This document shows positions 1-7,206 of a stretch of DNA of 64,000 nt, one piece after another. Position 1 is the stretch's first letter, and each line of letters opens with the position of its first letter. The stretch is from an uncultured Olsenella sp. (GTDB lineage Bacteria > Actinomycetota > Coriobacteriia > Coriobacteriales > Atopobiaceae): the NCBI GenBank assembly GCA_900540955.1, contig UQIF01000004.1, positions 1 to 64,000 of the forward strand, given 5' to 3'. Below the pieces are notes generated by a model. The model was not told where the DNA came from and made no database searches. It was given only the letters and a program-made list of their open reading frames with translations. The position numbers and the translations under genes were made by a program.

Positions 1-7
1 CGCTCCA

Positions 8-48
8 CAAGTTGGGACAAAATCCCCCGTCCCTTTTGTCCCAACTTG
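8..48. repeat. 15-bp perfect inverted repeat upstream of the arsR-type gene
   Basis: Arms at 8-22 and 34-48 (caagttgggacaaaa and its exact complement) surround an 11-nt loop. There is no strong T-run on either side. It probably ends the gene lying left of the window, as long palindromes do at other gene ends here. It lies upstream of the metal operator at 58-75. Confidence 0.6.
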
Positions 49-57
49 CGCTTGACG

Positions 58-75
58 TATGAATAGATGCTCATA
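58..75. promoter_or_regulatory. Candidate SmtB/ArsR operator before the sensor gene
   Basis: The 18-bp imperfect palindrome TATGAATAGATGCTCATA lies 30 bp before the sensor start codon. It matches 15 of 18 positions of the better palindrome at 762-779 in front of the P-type ATPase. Both resemble the known SmtB-family operator form with TGA-TCA half-sites. Autoregulation by the adjacent zinc sensor is inferred. Confidence 0.7.
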
Positions 76-104
76 TAATCATTTTTAAGAGAAAGGAGCC
101 CGAA

Positions 105-440
105 ATGTGTGAAGAGCCCAAAGGCCCCATCCCCGTCGGGGAGGCGCTCGAGGAGCTGCCGGACGAGGAGCTGCTCTACGACCTCGCCGACCTCTTCAAG
201 GTCTTCTCGGACACGACCCGCATAAAGATCCTCTTTGCCCTCATGGGACGCGAGCTCTGCGTCGCCGATATCGCCGAGACCACCGGCACCACCCAGTCGG
301 CCGTCTCCCACCAGCTTCGCACGCTCAAGCAGGCCCACCTCGTCAAGTTCGAGCGCGACGGCCGCAACATCGTCTACTCGCTCGCCGACGACCACGTCTA
401 CACCATGCTCAACCAGGGCATGAGCCACATCTGCGAATAA
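105..440 (+). CDS. ArsR/SmtB-family zinc-responsive repressor
   Basis: This 111-residue winged-helix protein is a metal-dependent repressor that would release the efflux genes when zinc or cadmium rises. The helix-turn-helix lies near residues 52-72. The alpha3 motif reads ELCVAD, so the second cysteine of the arsenic site is absent. The C-terminal helix holds D95, H97, H108 and E111, which is the exact D-x-H-x10-H-x2-E spacing of the SmtB alpha5 zinc site. AAAGGAG at 93-99 sets the ATG start. It heads a locus with an HMA protein and a P1B ATPase. Confidence 0.9.
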   Translation: MCEEPKGPIPVGEALEELPDEELLYDLADLFKVFSDTTRIKILFALMGRELCVADIAETTGTTQSAVSHQLRTLKQAHLVKFERDGRNIVYSLADDHVYTMLNQGMSHICE

Positions 441-487
441 GGTCGGGATGGACGCCCGTGTCCGCCTCAAAATAGAAAGGCATTGCC

Positions 488-706
488 ATGAAGAAGTCCT
501 TCAAGCTTGACGAGATCGACTGCGCCAACTGCGCACGTGAGCTCCAAGACGAGCTCTCCAAGCTCGACGGCGTCAAGTCCGTGTCCGTGAACTTCATGAT
601 CCAGAAACTCACCCTCGAGGCCGACGACGATGAGTTCGACGCCGTGCTCGACCGCGTCGTCGACTTCACCGCCGACGCCGAGCCCGACTGCGAGATCATC
701 CGCTAA
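488..706 (+). CDS. Free-standing HMA-domain metal-binding protein
   Basis: This 72-residue protein is one heavy-metal-associated domain with a CxxC motif (C12-A-N-C15) just after the first strand. It probably delivers or senses Zn/Cd for the ATPase encoded 100 bp downstream. That ATPase has no such N-terminal domain, so the usual ZntA/CadA fusion is split here. AAAGG precedes the ATG. A strong hairpin follows the gene, so the small protein may be made in excess of the pump. Confidence 0.9.
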   Translation: MKKSFKLDEIDCANCARELQDELSKLDGVKSVSVNFMIQKLTLEADDDEFDAVLDRVVDFTADAEPDCEIIR

Positions 707-714
707 CCAGCTCT

Positions 715-749
715 CCCCTGCCGCCGAAGCCCGCGCGGCAGGGGCTTTT
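715..749 (+). terminator. Rho-independent terminator between the HMA gene and the ATPase
   Basis: A perfect 10-bp stem (715-724 with 735-744) of CCCCTGCCGC is followed by CTTTT. It sits between two genes of one locus, and a second operator lies just after it. The ATPase therefore probably has its own metal-controlled promoter. Confidence 0.8.
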
Positions 750-761
750 CGCGCCGCAATC

Positions 762-779
762 TATGAACAATTGCTCATA
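762..779. promoter_or_regulatory. Candidate SmtB/ArsR operator before the P1B ATPase
   Basis: TATGAACAATTGCTCATA is a near-perfect 18-bp palindrome in which only one symmetric base pair is broken. It ends 28 bp before the ATPase start. Its twin at 58-75 precedes the sensor. The form matches known SmtB/ZiaR-type operators; binding itself is inferred. Confidence 0.75.
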
Positions 780-807
780 CATTCAGAATTTTTGGAGATG
801 ATCCGCC

Positions 808-2742
808 ATGAGTGACGCAAAGAAAAAGAAGCACAGAAAGAAGGAGTCGCTCGAGCACAAGCGCAACCGGATCCTCGTCGCGCTCGCGATCTTCGCAGTC
901 GTCTTTGCCCTCGACGAGCTGGGTGTCCTTCTTGCCGCATTCGGCGAGCCCGGCTGCGTGTACGCGAGCTTCGCGCTGTTCCTCGTCCCCTTCGTGATCG
1001 CCGGCCACGACGTGCTCGCCAAGGCCTGGGGCAACCTGCGCCGGGGCAAGGCCTTCGACGAGAGTTTCCTCATGGCCGTGGCAACACTCGGCGCGTTCGC
1101 CATGGTCTTGTTCCCGGACACCGACCCCCACATGGCAGAGGGCGCGGCCGTCATGCTCTTCTATCAGGTCGGCGAGCTCTTCCAAGCCTACGCCGTGGGC
1201 AAGAGCCGCAAGTCCATCGCCGACATGATGGACATCGCGCCCGACTACGCCAACATCGAGGCCGCCGACGGCTCGCTCGAGCAGGTCGATCCCGACGACG
1301 TGGCAGTGGGCTCCGTCATCGTGGTCAAGCCCGGCGAGCGCGTGCCCATCGACGGCGTGATCGTCGAGGGTGCCACGCAGCTCGACACCGCCGCGCTCAC
1401 CGGTGAGTCCGTCCCGCGCCAGGCGGGCGCCGGCGACGACGTGATCAGCGGCTGCATCAACATCACCGGCCTCATCAAGGTCCGCACGGCCAAGCCCTTC
1501 GGCGAGTCCACCGTCGCCCGCGTCCTCGAGCTCGTCGAGAACGCCAGCGAGAAGAAGGCCCACACGGAGAACTTCATCACCCGCTTCGCGCGCGTCTACA
1601 CCCCCGCCGTCACCGGCGCCGCGGCCCTTCTTGCCGTTGTAGGCGGCTTCGTGACGGGCGCCTGGAGCGATTGGATTCTTCGCGGCCTCACGTTCCTCGT
1701 CGTCTCGTGCCCGTGCGCGCTCGTGATCAGCGTGCCGCTCAGCTTCTTTGGCGGCATCGGCGGCGCGTCGAAGATCGGCGTCCTCATCAAGGGCTCAAAC
1801 TACCTCGAGGCGCTCGCCGAGGTGGACACCGTCGTCCTCGACAAGACGGGCACCCTCACCAAGGGCACTTTCAAGGTCGTGGCGACCCATCCCGCGCCCG
1901 GCTTCACCGCCGAGCGCCTGCTCGAGCTGGCCGCGCACGCCGAGGCTTTCTCGGACCACCCGATCGCCGTCTCGGTGCGCGAGGCGTACTCAGGCGAGCT
2001 CGACCCCAAGCGCGTCGCCGACTCCGCGAACAAGGCGGGCCACGGCGTCAGCGCCACGGTCGACGGCAAGAAGATCCTTGTGGGCAACGAGAAGCTCCTG
2101 GCCGAGGCCGGCATCGAGGCTCCCGCCTGCGAGGTCGCGGGCACCATCCTGCACGTGGCCGCCGACGGCGCCTACATCGGCCACATCGTGATCGCCGACG
2201 AGGTCAAGGAGGACGCCGCGCAGGCCATCTGCGACCTCCACGCCTTAGGCGTGCACCGCTGCGTGATGCTCACCGGCGACCGCGAGGAGGTAGCCGCCGC
2301 CGTCTCGGCGCAGCTCGGGATCGACGAGCACCACGCGCAGCTGCTGCCCGGCGACAAAGTCGACCACGTCGAGCGTCTCCTCGCCTCCGAGGGCAAGAAG
2401 CGCAAGCTCGCCTTCGTGGGCGACGGAATCAACGACGCGCCGGTGCTCAGCCGCGCCGACGTGGGCATCGCAATGGGTGCCATGGGCTCCGACGCCGCCA
2501 TCGAGGCAGCCGACGTGGTCCTCATGGACGACAAGCCCTCCAACATCGCGCGCGCCATGCGCGTCGCGCGCAAGACCATGCGCATCGTGTGGCAGAACAT
2601 CGTCTTCGCGCTCGGCGTGAAGCTGCTGATCTTGGTCCTGGCGGCGCTCGGCATCGCCAACATGTGGCTCGCCGTCTTCGGCGACGTGGGCGTGGCCATC
2701 ATCGCGATCCTGAACGCCATGCGCGCCATGCGCGTCGACTAG
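808..2742 (+). CDS. zntA: P1B-type Zn/Cd/Pb-exporting ATPase
   Basis: This 644-residue membrane pump would export Zn2+, Cd2+ or Pb2+ at the cost of ATP. It has the transmembrane metal motif C301-P-C303, the phosphorylated aspartate D345 in DKTGT, an SDHP nucleotide motif and the GDGINDAP hinge. The last helices contain VKLL and GDVG, the K and D of the P1B-2 (ZntA-like) group rather than the copper group. The N-terminus is a short Lys/His-rich tail with no HMA domain; that domain is the separate gene at 488. GGAG at 794-797 supports the start. Confidence 0.93.
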   Translation: MSDAKKKKHRKKESLEHKRNRILVALAIFAVVFALDELGVLLAAFGEPGCVYASFALFLVPFVIAGHDVLAKAWGNLRRGKAFDESFLMAVATLGAFAMVLFPDTDPHMAEGAAVMLFYQVGELFQAYAVGKSRKSIADMMDIAPDYANIEAADGSLEQVDPDDVAVGSVIVVKPGERVPIDGVIVEGATQLDTAALTGESVPRQAGAGDDVISGCINITGLIKVRTAKPFGESTVARVLELVENASEKKAHTENFITRFARVYTPAVTGAAALLAVVGGFVTGAWSDWILRGLTFLVVSCPCALVISVPLSFFGGIGGASKIGVLIKGSNYLEALAEVDTVVLDKTGTLTKGTFKVVATHPAPGFTAERLLELAAHAEAFSDHPIAVSVREAYSGELDPKRVADSANKAGHGVSATVDGKKILVGNEKLLAEAGIEAPACEVAGTILHVAADGAYIGHIVIADEVKEDAAQAICDLHALGVHRCVMLTGDREEVAAAVSAQLGIDEHHAQLLPGDKVDHVERLLASEGKKRKLAFVGDGINDAPVLSRADVGIAMGAMGSDAAIEAADVVLMDDKPSNIARAMRVARKTMRIVWQNIVFALGVKLLILVLAALGIANMWLAVFGDVGVAIIAILNAMRAMRVD

Positions 2743-2784
2743 GCGCAGCGGGCTTCGTCCTTCAAACGAAAGGCAGGCGCATGT

Positions 2785-2821
2785 GCGCCCTGGGCTTCTT
2801 TGCAAAGAAGCCCGGGGCGCC
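2785..2821 (+). terminator. Hairpin after the ATPase
   Basis: An almost perfect 18-bp stem runs from 2785 to 2820 with its centre at TTTGCAAA, followed by CTTTG. It is the likely terminator of the efflux locus. The arms contain CTTCTTT/AAAGAAG, a word that is strikingly common in this window. Confidence 0.65.
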
Positions 2822-2834
2822 TTTGTTGCCGCGC

Positions 2835-2877
2835 GAAAAAAGGAAGCCCTCGCCGGAGAAAGGGGAACGGCGAGGGC
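2835..2877 (-). terminator. Minus-strand-oriented terminator hairpin without an obvious gene
   Basis: A perfect 10-bp stem (2846-2855 with 2868-2877) is followed on the minus strand by CTTCC and then seven T (2835-2841 on the plus strand). No minus-strand gene is visible between here and 3108. It may back up the plus-strand hairpin or end an antisense or small RNA from the ygiQ upstream region. Confidence 0.5.
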
Positions 2878-3011
2878 CACAAGGAAAGAAGGTATTTATC
2901 TTGTTCCCGCTGTTGCACGGCTCAATCACCCGAAAGTTAAGTCCACATTCCCGCCACGTCTCCTCCACGCCCACAACACAAACCTGCGAGTTCAGGCAGG
3001 CAAAAATAACT

Positions 3012-3062
3012 GCCAAATCAGGCAGGCTGAAATAGCTGCATTTTCAGCCTGTCTGATTTGGC
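3012..3062. repeat. 21-bp inverted repeat before ygiQ, half of it repeated at 17.7 kb
   Basis: Arms 3012-3032 and 3042-3062 match at 20 of 21 positions around a 9-nt loop. The right half, 24 nt at 3035-3058 with core TTTTCAGCCTGTCTG, recurs exactly at 17733-17756. The TCAGGCAGGC word also occurs just upstream near 2993. The rest of 2743-3108 holds the two hairpins above and nothing else I can identify. Confidence 0.65.
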
Positions 3063-3108
3063 GGGTCGAACGCTACCATGGTGTACATACGCCAAAAGAA
3101 GGAGCCCC

Positions 3109-5136
3109 ATGACCCACGCCCGCCGCAAAGACCAGCCGACCCCGCAGCGCCCGCCGCGCGAGGCGTTTCTTCCCGTCTCCCGGGCCGACATGGATGCCCG
3201 CGGCTGGGACCAGTGCGACTTCGTCTACGTCTGCGGCGACGCCTACGTGGACCACCCGAGCTTCGGCATGTCCATCATCAGCCGCACGCTCGAGGCCCAC
3301 GGCTACAAAGTCGGCATTATCTGCCAGCCCGACTGGCACGACCCGAAGAGCGTCATGGCCTTGGGCGAGCCGCGCCTCGCCTTCCTCGTCTCGGCCGGCA
3401 ACATGGACTCCATGGTCAACCACTACACCGTGGCCAAGCGCCGCCGCGGCAAGGACTTCTACACCCCCGGCGGCCGCATGGGCGCGCGCCCCGACCACGC
3501 CGTCGTGGTCTACTCCAACCTGATTCGCCGCACCTACAAGCACGTCCCCATCGTGCTCGGCGGCATCGAGGCGAGCCTGCGGCGCCTGGCGCACTACGAC
3601 TACTGGTCCGATTCCCTCAAGCGCTCCGTCCTTCTTGACTCCGGCGCCGACCTGCTCCTGTACGGCATGGGCGAGCGGTCCATCGTCGAGATGGCCGAGG
3701 CCTTGGACGGCGGCATCCCCGTGGACCAGGTCACCTGGATCGCCGGCTCGGCGTACAAGGCGCGCTCGCTCGACGACGTGTACGACTACGAGCTTCTTCC
3801 CAGCTACGACGAGCTGGTCGCGGACCGCCTCAACTACGCGCGGAGCTTCGCCGTCCAGTACCGCAACATGGACTCGATCACCGCGAGCCGCCTCGTGGAG
3901 CCTTACCCCAAAGACAACCTCTACGTCGTTCAGAACCCGCCGTCGGCGCCCCTCTCGACGCCTGAGCTCGACGCCGTCTACGAGCTGCCCTACGCGCGAG
4001 CCTGGCACCCGGACTACGACGCCGCGGGCGGCGTGCCGGCCTTCGACTTCGACGAGGTGCGCTTCTCGATAGCCGCCAACCGCGGATGCTTCGGCGAGTG
4101 CAGCTTCTGCGCCATCACCTTCCACCAGGGCCGCGTCGTGCAGGTGCGCAGCCACGACAGCGTCATGGCCGAGGCGCGCGCCCTCACGCAGGACCCGACC
4201 TTCAAGGGCTACATCACCGACGTGGGCGGCCCCACCGCCAACTTCGGGCGCTCCGCCTGCGACAAGCAGGCCACCCGCGGTGTGTGCTCGAACCGCCGCT
4301 GTATGTGGCCCGAGCTCTGCCGCAACATGGTCGTCGAGGAGGACTCCTACGCCGACCTCCTGCGCGACCTGCGCCAGCTCCCCGGCGTAAAGAAGGTCTT
4401 CGTGCGCTCCGGCGTCCGCTTCGACTACACCTTGGCCGACAAGTCCGACAAGTTCCTCGACGAGCTCGTCCGCCACCACGTGAGCGGTCAGCTGCGCCTG
4501 GCCCCCGAGCACGTGAGCGACACGGTGCTCGCCGCCATGGGCAAACCCAAACGATCCGTCTACGAGGCGTTTTGCCGGCGCTTCGAGCGCGCGACGAAGG
4601 CCGCCGGGCTCGAGCAGTACGTGGTCCCCTACCTCATCAGCTCCCACCCCGGTTCCACGATGAAGGAGGCCGTAGAGCTCGCTGAGGCAGTGCGCGACAT
4701 GGGTTACATGCCCGAACAAGTGCAGGACTTCTACCCCACGCCCTCGACCATGAGCACGTGCATGTTCTATACGGGCGTCGACCCGCGCAACATGCAGCCC
4801 ATCTACGTGCCGCGCGACCCGCACGAGAAGGCGATGCAGCGCGCTCTCATCCAATACCGCAAGCCCGAGAACTGGAAGCTCGTCCACGAGGCGCTCATGC
4901 GCGCCGGCCGCCAGGACCTCATCGGCTTCGGCCCCAAGTGCCTGATCCGCCCCTACCCGCCCAAGCCCGCCGCCGCGGGCGCGCGCCCCGGCGCACGGAA
5001 GGGCGCGGGCAAGAAGTGCGCCGGCTCGCAAGCCCCCGGCGCAAAGAAGGGTGTCTCCGGAAAGAAGAGCGCCTCCGGAAAGAAACCCGCCGCAGGCCAA
5101 AGACGCAAGCCGAGCGGGCCCCGCAAGGCCAAGTAG
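3109..5136 (+). CDS. ygiQ: YgiQ family radical SAM protein (UPF0313)
   Basis: This is a 675-residue radical SAM enzyme of unknown reaction in a conserved family. The [4Fe-4S] ligands are C327, C331 and C334 (CxxxCxxC), followed by ITFHQGR. The family hallmark segments IISRTLEAHGYKVGI near the N-terminus and MSTCMFYTG near the C-terminus are present. The last 50 residues are a Lys/Gly/Ala-rich tail with repeated GKK triplets, probably disordered and RNA- or ribosome-binding. The ATG at 3109 has AAGAAGGAG 5 bp upstream; an in-frame TTG 17 codons earlier lacks one. Confidence 0.9.
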   Translation: MTHARRKDQPTPQRPPREAFLPVSRADMDARGWDQCDFVYVCGDAYVDHPSFGMSIISRTLEAHGYKVGIICQPDWHDPKSVMALGEPRLAFLVSAGNMDSMVNHYTVAKRRRGKDFYTPGGRMGARPDHAVVVYSNLIRRTYKHVPIVLGGIEASLRRLAHYDYWSDSLKRSVLLDSGADLLLYGMGERSIVEMAEALDGGIPVDQVTWIAGSAYKARSLDDVYDYELLPSYDELVADRLNYARSFAVQYRNMDSITASRLVEPYPKDNLYVVQNPPSAPLSTPELDAVYELPYARAWHPDYDAAGGVPAFDFDEVRFSIAANRGCFGECSFCAITFHQGRVVQVRSHDSVMAEARALTQDPTFKGYITDVGGPTANFGRSACDKQATRGVCSNRRCMWPELCRNMVVEEDSYADLLRDLRQLPGVKKVFVRSGVRFDYTLADKSDKFLDELVRHHVSGQLRLAPEHVSDTVLAAMGKPKRSVYEAFCRRFERATKAAGLEQYVVPYLISSHPGSTMKEAVELAEAVRDMGYMPEQVQDFYPTPSTMSTCMFYTGVDPRNMQPIYVPRDPHEKAMQRALIQYRKPENWKLVHEALMRAGRQDLIGFGPKCLIRPYPPKPAAAGARPGARKGAGKKCAGSQAPGAKKGVSGKKSASGKKPAAGQRRKPSGPRKAK

Positions 5137-5271
5137 GGCACGGCTCTCGTGAAGATAGCCGGCGTAAGGTCTTCTTGCCCTCGCCTGAGGCGCGCAACCG
5201 TGGCAAACTAGGCTCTCGGCCGCCACGGCCCCTTGAAACTCCGAGCCTATCTTGAATTGAGGCACCGCCGA

Positions 5272-5691
5272 ATGATCCGCGACATCGTCCGCTCCCCCAT
5301 GCTGCTCCGAACGCCGAGCGAGCCCGCAATCGAGCATTCCTCGCTCGACGCCGCCGTGGGGCAAGACCTTCTAGACACGCTCGCCGCCCATGCCGACGAG
5401 TGCGTCGGCATGGCTGCAAACATGATCGGCCAGCACAGGCGCATCATCGTCGTGGCCAATGGCGCCCGCCACATGCTCATGCACAACCCCGAGATCCTCG
5501 AGGCCGCCGGCCCCTACGAGACCGAGGAGGGCTGCCTCTCGCTCGAGGGCACCCGCCCCTGCAAGCGCCACCGGCGCATCAAGGTGCGCTACCTCGACGA
5601 GTGCTGGACCGAGCGCACCTTCACCTTCACGGGCTACGTCGCCGAGATCATTCAGCACGAGATCGACCACTGCAACGGCGTGGTCATCTAA
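5272..5691 (+). CDS. Peptide deformylase-like metalloprotein
   Basis: This 139-residue protein has the deformylase motifs EGCLS (metal ligand C88) and HEIDH (H129, E130, H133). The first motif reads VGMAANMIG where the usual form is G-x-G-x-A-A-x-Q-I-G, so the conserved glutamine is methionine. Activity towards N-formylmethionine is therefore likely but not certain; it could be a specialised or secondary deformylase. The ATG at 5272 follows GAGG at 5259. It stands alone after ygiQ and ends at a long palindrome. Confidence 0.75.
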   Translation: MIRDIVRSPMLLRTPSEPAIEHSSLDAAVGQDLLDTLAAHADECVGMAANMIGQHRRIIVVANGARHMLMHNPEILEAAGPYETEEGCLSLEGTRPCKRHRRIKVRYLDECWTERTFTFTGYVAEIIQHEIDHCNGVVI

Positions 5692-5726
5692 CCCGCCCGC
5701 CGGCGCGAGTCGCACGGCATTTCTCT

Positions 5727-5794
5727 CTAACTCCCACACGGCGGACGCATCTGGCCGGTTTTCGGCCCAAATGCGTCCGCCGTGTGGGAGTTAG
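5727..5794. terminator. 24-bp-arm palindrome between convergent genes (copy 1)
   Basis: Arms 5727-5750 and 5771-5794 are perfectly complementary around a 20-nt loop that itself can form GGCCG-TTTT-CGGCC. It lies between the stop codons of the deformylase-like gene (+) and the Nudix gene (-). The same arm sequence (core CTCCCACACGGCGGACGCAT) recurs at 54442-54515 at another convergent junction. It probably acts as a bidirectional terminator. Confidence 0.8.
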
Positions 5795-5836
5795 TTTGTT
5801 TTCGGGCGCCCTGCTCGGCCGCCTCGCGCTGACGGC

Positions 5837-6415
5837 TTACTTGCCAAGAAGGGCGCGTGTCCGCCCGATGAGCTTTGCGTAGACGTGCTCGCACATCCAC
5901 GCCTCGGTCGAGAGACGGCAAACGTCGTCGAGCGGCGCCCAGCGCACGCCCGAGTTCTCGTCGGGCGCGACGCGCAGGGGCGCCTCGGCGTTGGCGACCA
6001 CGAGGTAGGTCACGTTGAGGTGCGTGTGCGACGGCACCCAGACTCCGCGGCGCACGTGGCCCGCCACCGGCAGCGCCTCCAGCGAGAGGATGGGGCTTTC
6101 GCCCTGTGCCGCCACGACGCACGCGCCGGCGACGCCCGTCTCTTCCTCGAGCTCGCGCAGGGCGACCGCCGCGAGGTCGTGCTCGCCGTCAGCGTGCCCG
6201 CCCACCCAGCTCCAGCTGTCGTATATCTTGTGGTACACGAGCAGGACCCGCTCGCCGCGCGCATCGACCGCCCATGCGGAGGTGGTCAGGTGCGTGGGCG
6301 ACTCGCGGCCCCAGACACCCGGGTCCTCTTCCAAGCGCCGCAGGATGAGCTCGCGGTCGGCCGTTTCCTGCTCGCAGCCGGGCACAAAGGCCCGGACGTC
6401 GTCGATGAGGGGCAT
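5837..6415 (-). CDS. Nudix hydrolase
   Basis: This 192-residue protein is predicted to cleave a nucleoside-diphosphate-linked substrate that cannot be named. A Nudix box begins GGHADGEHD and ends RELEEETGV. By strict spacing the first box glutamate is replaced by histidine, with a glutamate one residue earlier, while the catalytic REL-x-EE-x-G part is intact. AGAAGGA lies just before the ATG on the minus strand. A flavodoxin-like gene lies 39 bp upstream on the same strand. Confidence 0.85.
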   Translation of the reverse strand: MPLIDDVRAFVPGCEQETADRELILRRLEEDPGVWGRESPTHLTTSAWAVDARGERVLLVYHKIYDSWSWVGGHADGEHDLAAVALRELEEETGVAGACVVAAQGESPILSLEALPVAGHVRRGVWVPSHTHLNVTYLVVANAEAPLRVAPDENSGVRWAPLDDVCRLSTEAWMCEHVYAKLIGRTRALLGK

Positions 6416-6454
6416 GGGTGTCCTTCTTTCCAGCGTGTTTTGGTCGTGGCGGGG

Positions 6455-7075
6455 CTAGCGGATGAAGTTCGTCCTCGGATAGTCCTCATCAGCGGGCGGC
6501 TCGATGCCCGCCGCCCGGCCGGCCTCGATGCAGCGGAGGAGCCATGCCATGTTGCGGCCGAGGGCGCGAAGGTTGCCCAGACCCTCCTCGTCGCGCTCGA
6601 CGTCCTCCGCGCACGTCCCGTGGACGTTGTTCCAGTAACGGGCGCTCACCACCGGCATCTGGTTGATGGTGAAGAACTTGTTTATGTCGTCGAAGCTCGC
6701 GGTGGTGCCGCCGCGGCGGGCGGAGCACACGGCCGCCGCCGGCTTGTACGCGAGGTCCGCCGACCCCGAGTAGAAGAGACGGTCCATGAAGCCGAGCAGC
6801 GACCCCGCCGCGTGGGCGTAGTGGACGGGCGCGCCGAACACGAAGCCGTCGGCCTCTGCGGCCTTCTGGCGGAAGGCGTTGACGGCGTCGTCGTAGACGC
6901 AGCGGCCGAGCTTGCGGCAGCCGCCGCAGCCCATGCAGCCGCCCACCGGCTTGCCGCCGATCCAGAAGACCTCGGCGTCGATGCCCTCCTCGCGAAGCGT
7001 GGCCGCGACCTCCTCGAGCGCGCGGTTCGTGCAGCCGTCCTTGTGCGGGCTTCCGTTGACGAGCATGACCTTCAT
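6455..7075 (-). CDS. NADPH-dependent FMN reductase / flavodoxin-fold protein
   Basis: The 206-residue protein has the phosphate-binding loop GSPHKDGCTNRAL at its N-terminus and the segment FGAPVHYAHAAGSLLGFMDR typical of FMN-binding flavodoxin-fold reductases. The cysteine motif CMGCGGC follows near residues 47-53, as in iron-sulfur flavoproteins, although a cluster is not proven. The ATG at 7075 has GAGAGGA upstream; an in-frame start ten codons earlier is weaker. It probably shares a transcript with the Nudix gene. Confidence 0.85.
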   Translation of the reverse strand: MKVMLVNGSPHKDGCTNRALEEVAATLREEGIDAEVFWIGGKPVGGCMGCGGCRKLGRCVYDDAVNAFRQKAAEADGFVFGAPVHYAHAAGSLLGFMDRLFYSGSADLAYKPAAAVCSARRGGTTASFDDINKFFTINQMPVVSARYWNNVHGTCAEDVERDEEGLGNLRALGRNMAWLLRCIEAGRAAGIEPPADEDYPRTNFIR

Positions 7076-7134
7076 GGCGAGTCCTCTCTCTGTGTGTGCA
7101 CGCATCGCCCTGCGCGCCTATGCCCATGGTAATT

Positions 7135-7169
7135 AAAAACGGCGAGAAGGACCGGGCCTTCTCGCCGTT
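7135..7169 (-). terminator. Terminator of map
   Basis: A perfect 13-bp stem (7138-7150 with 7157-7169) of AACGGCGAGAAGG is followed on the minus strand by TTTTTAATT. It lies 37 bp after the map stop codon. Confidence 0.85.
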
Positions 7170-7206
7170 CATGGGGCGCGGTATTGGGCACGGAGCGCCA
7201 GGGGCA

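Noticed and set aside
3073..5364. Long minus-strand open frame (763 codons) opposite ygiQ
   Set aside because: It is a shadow of GC-rich codons. The plus strand encodes a clear radical SAM protein, and the minus product is low-complexity Ala/Gly/Val/His.
5885..7132. Plus-strand open frame opposite the Nudix and flavodoxin-like genes
   Set aside because: The minus strand has two recognised families with ribosome sites; this frame spans both and has neither.
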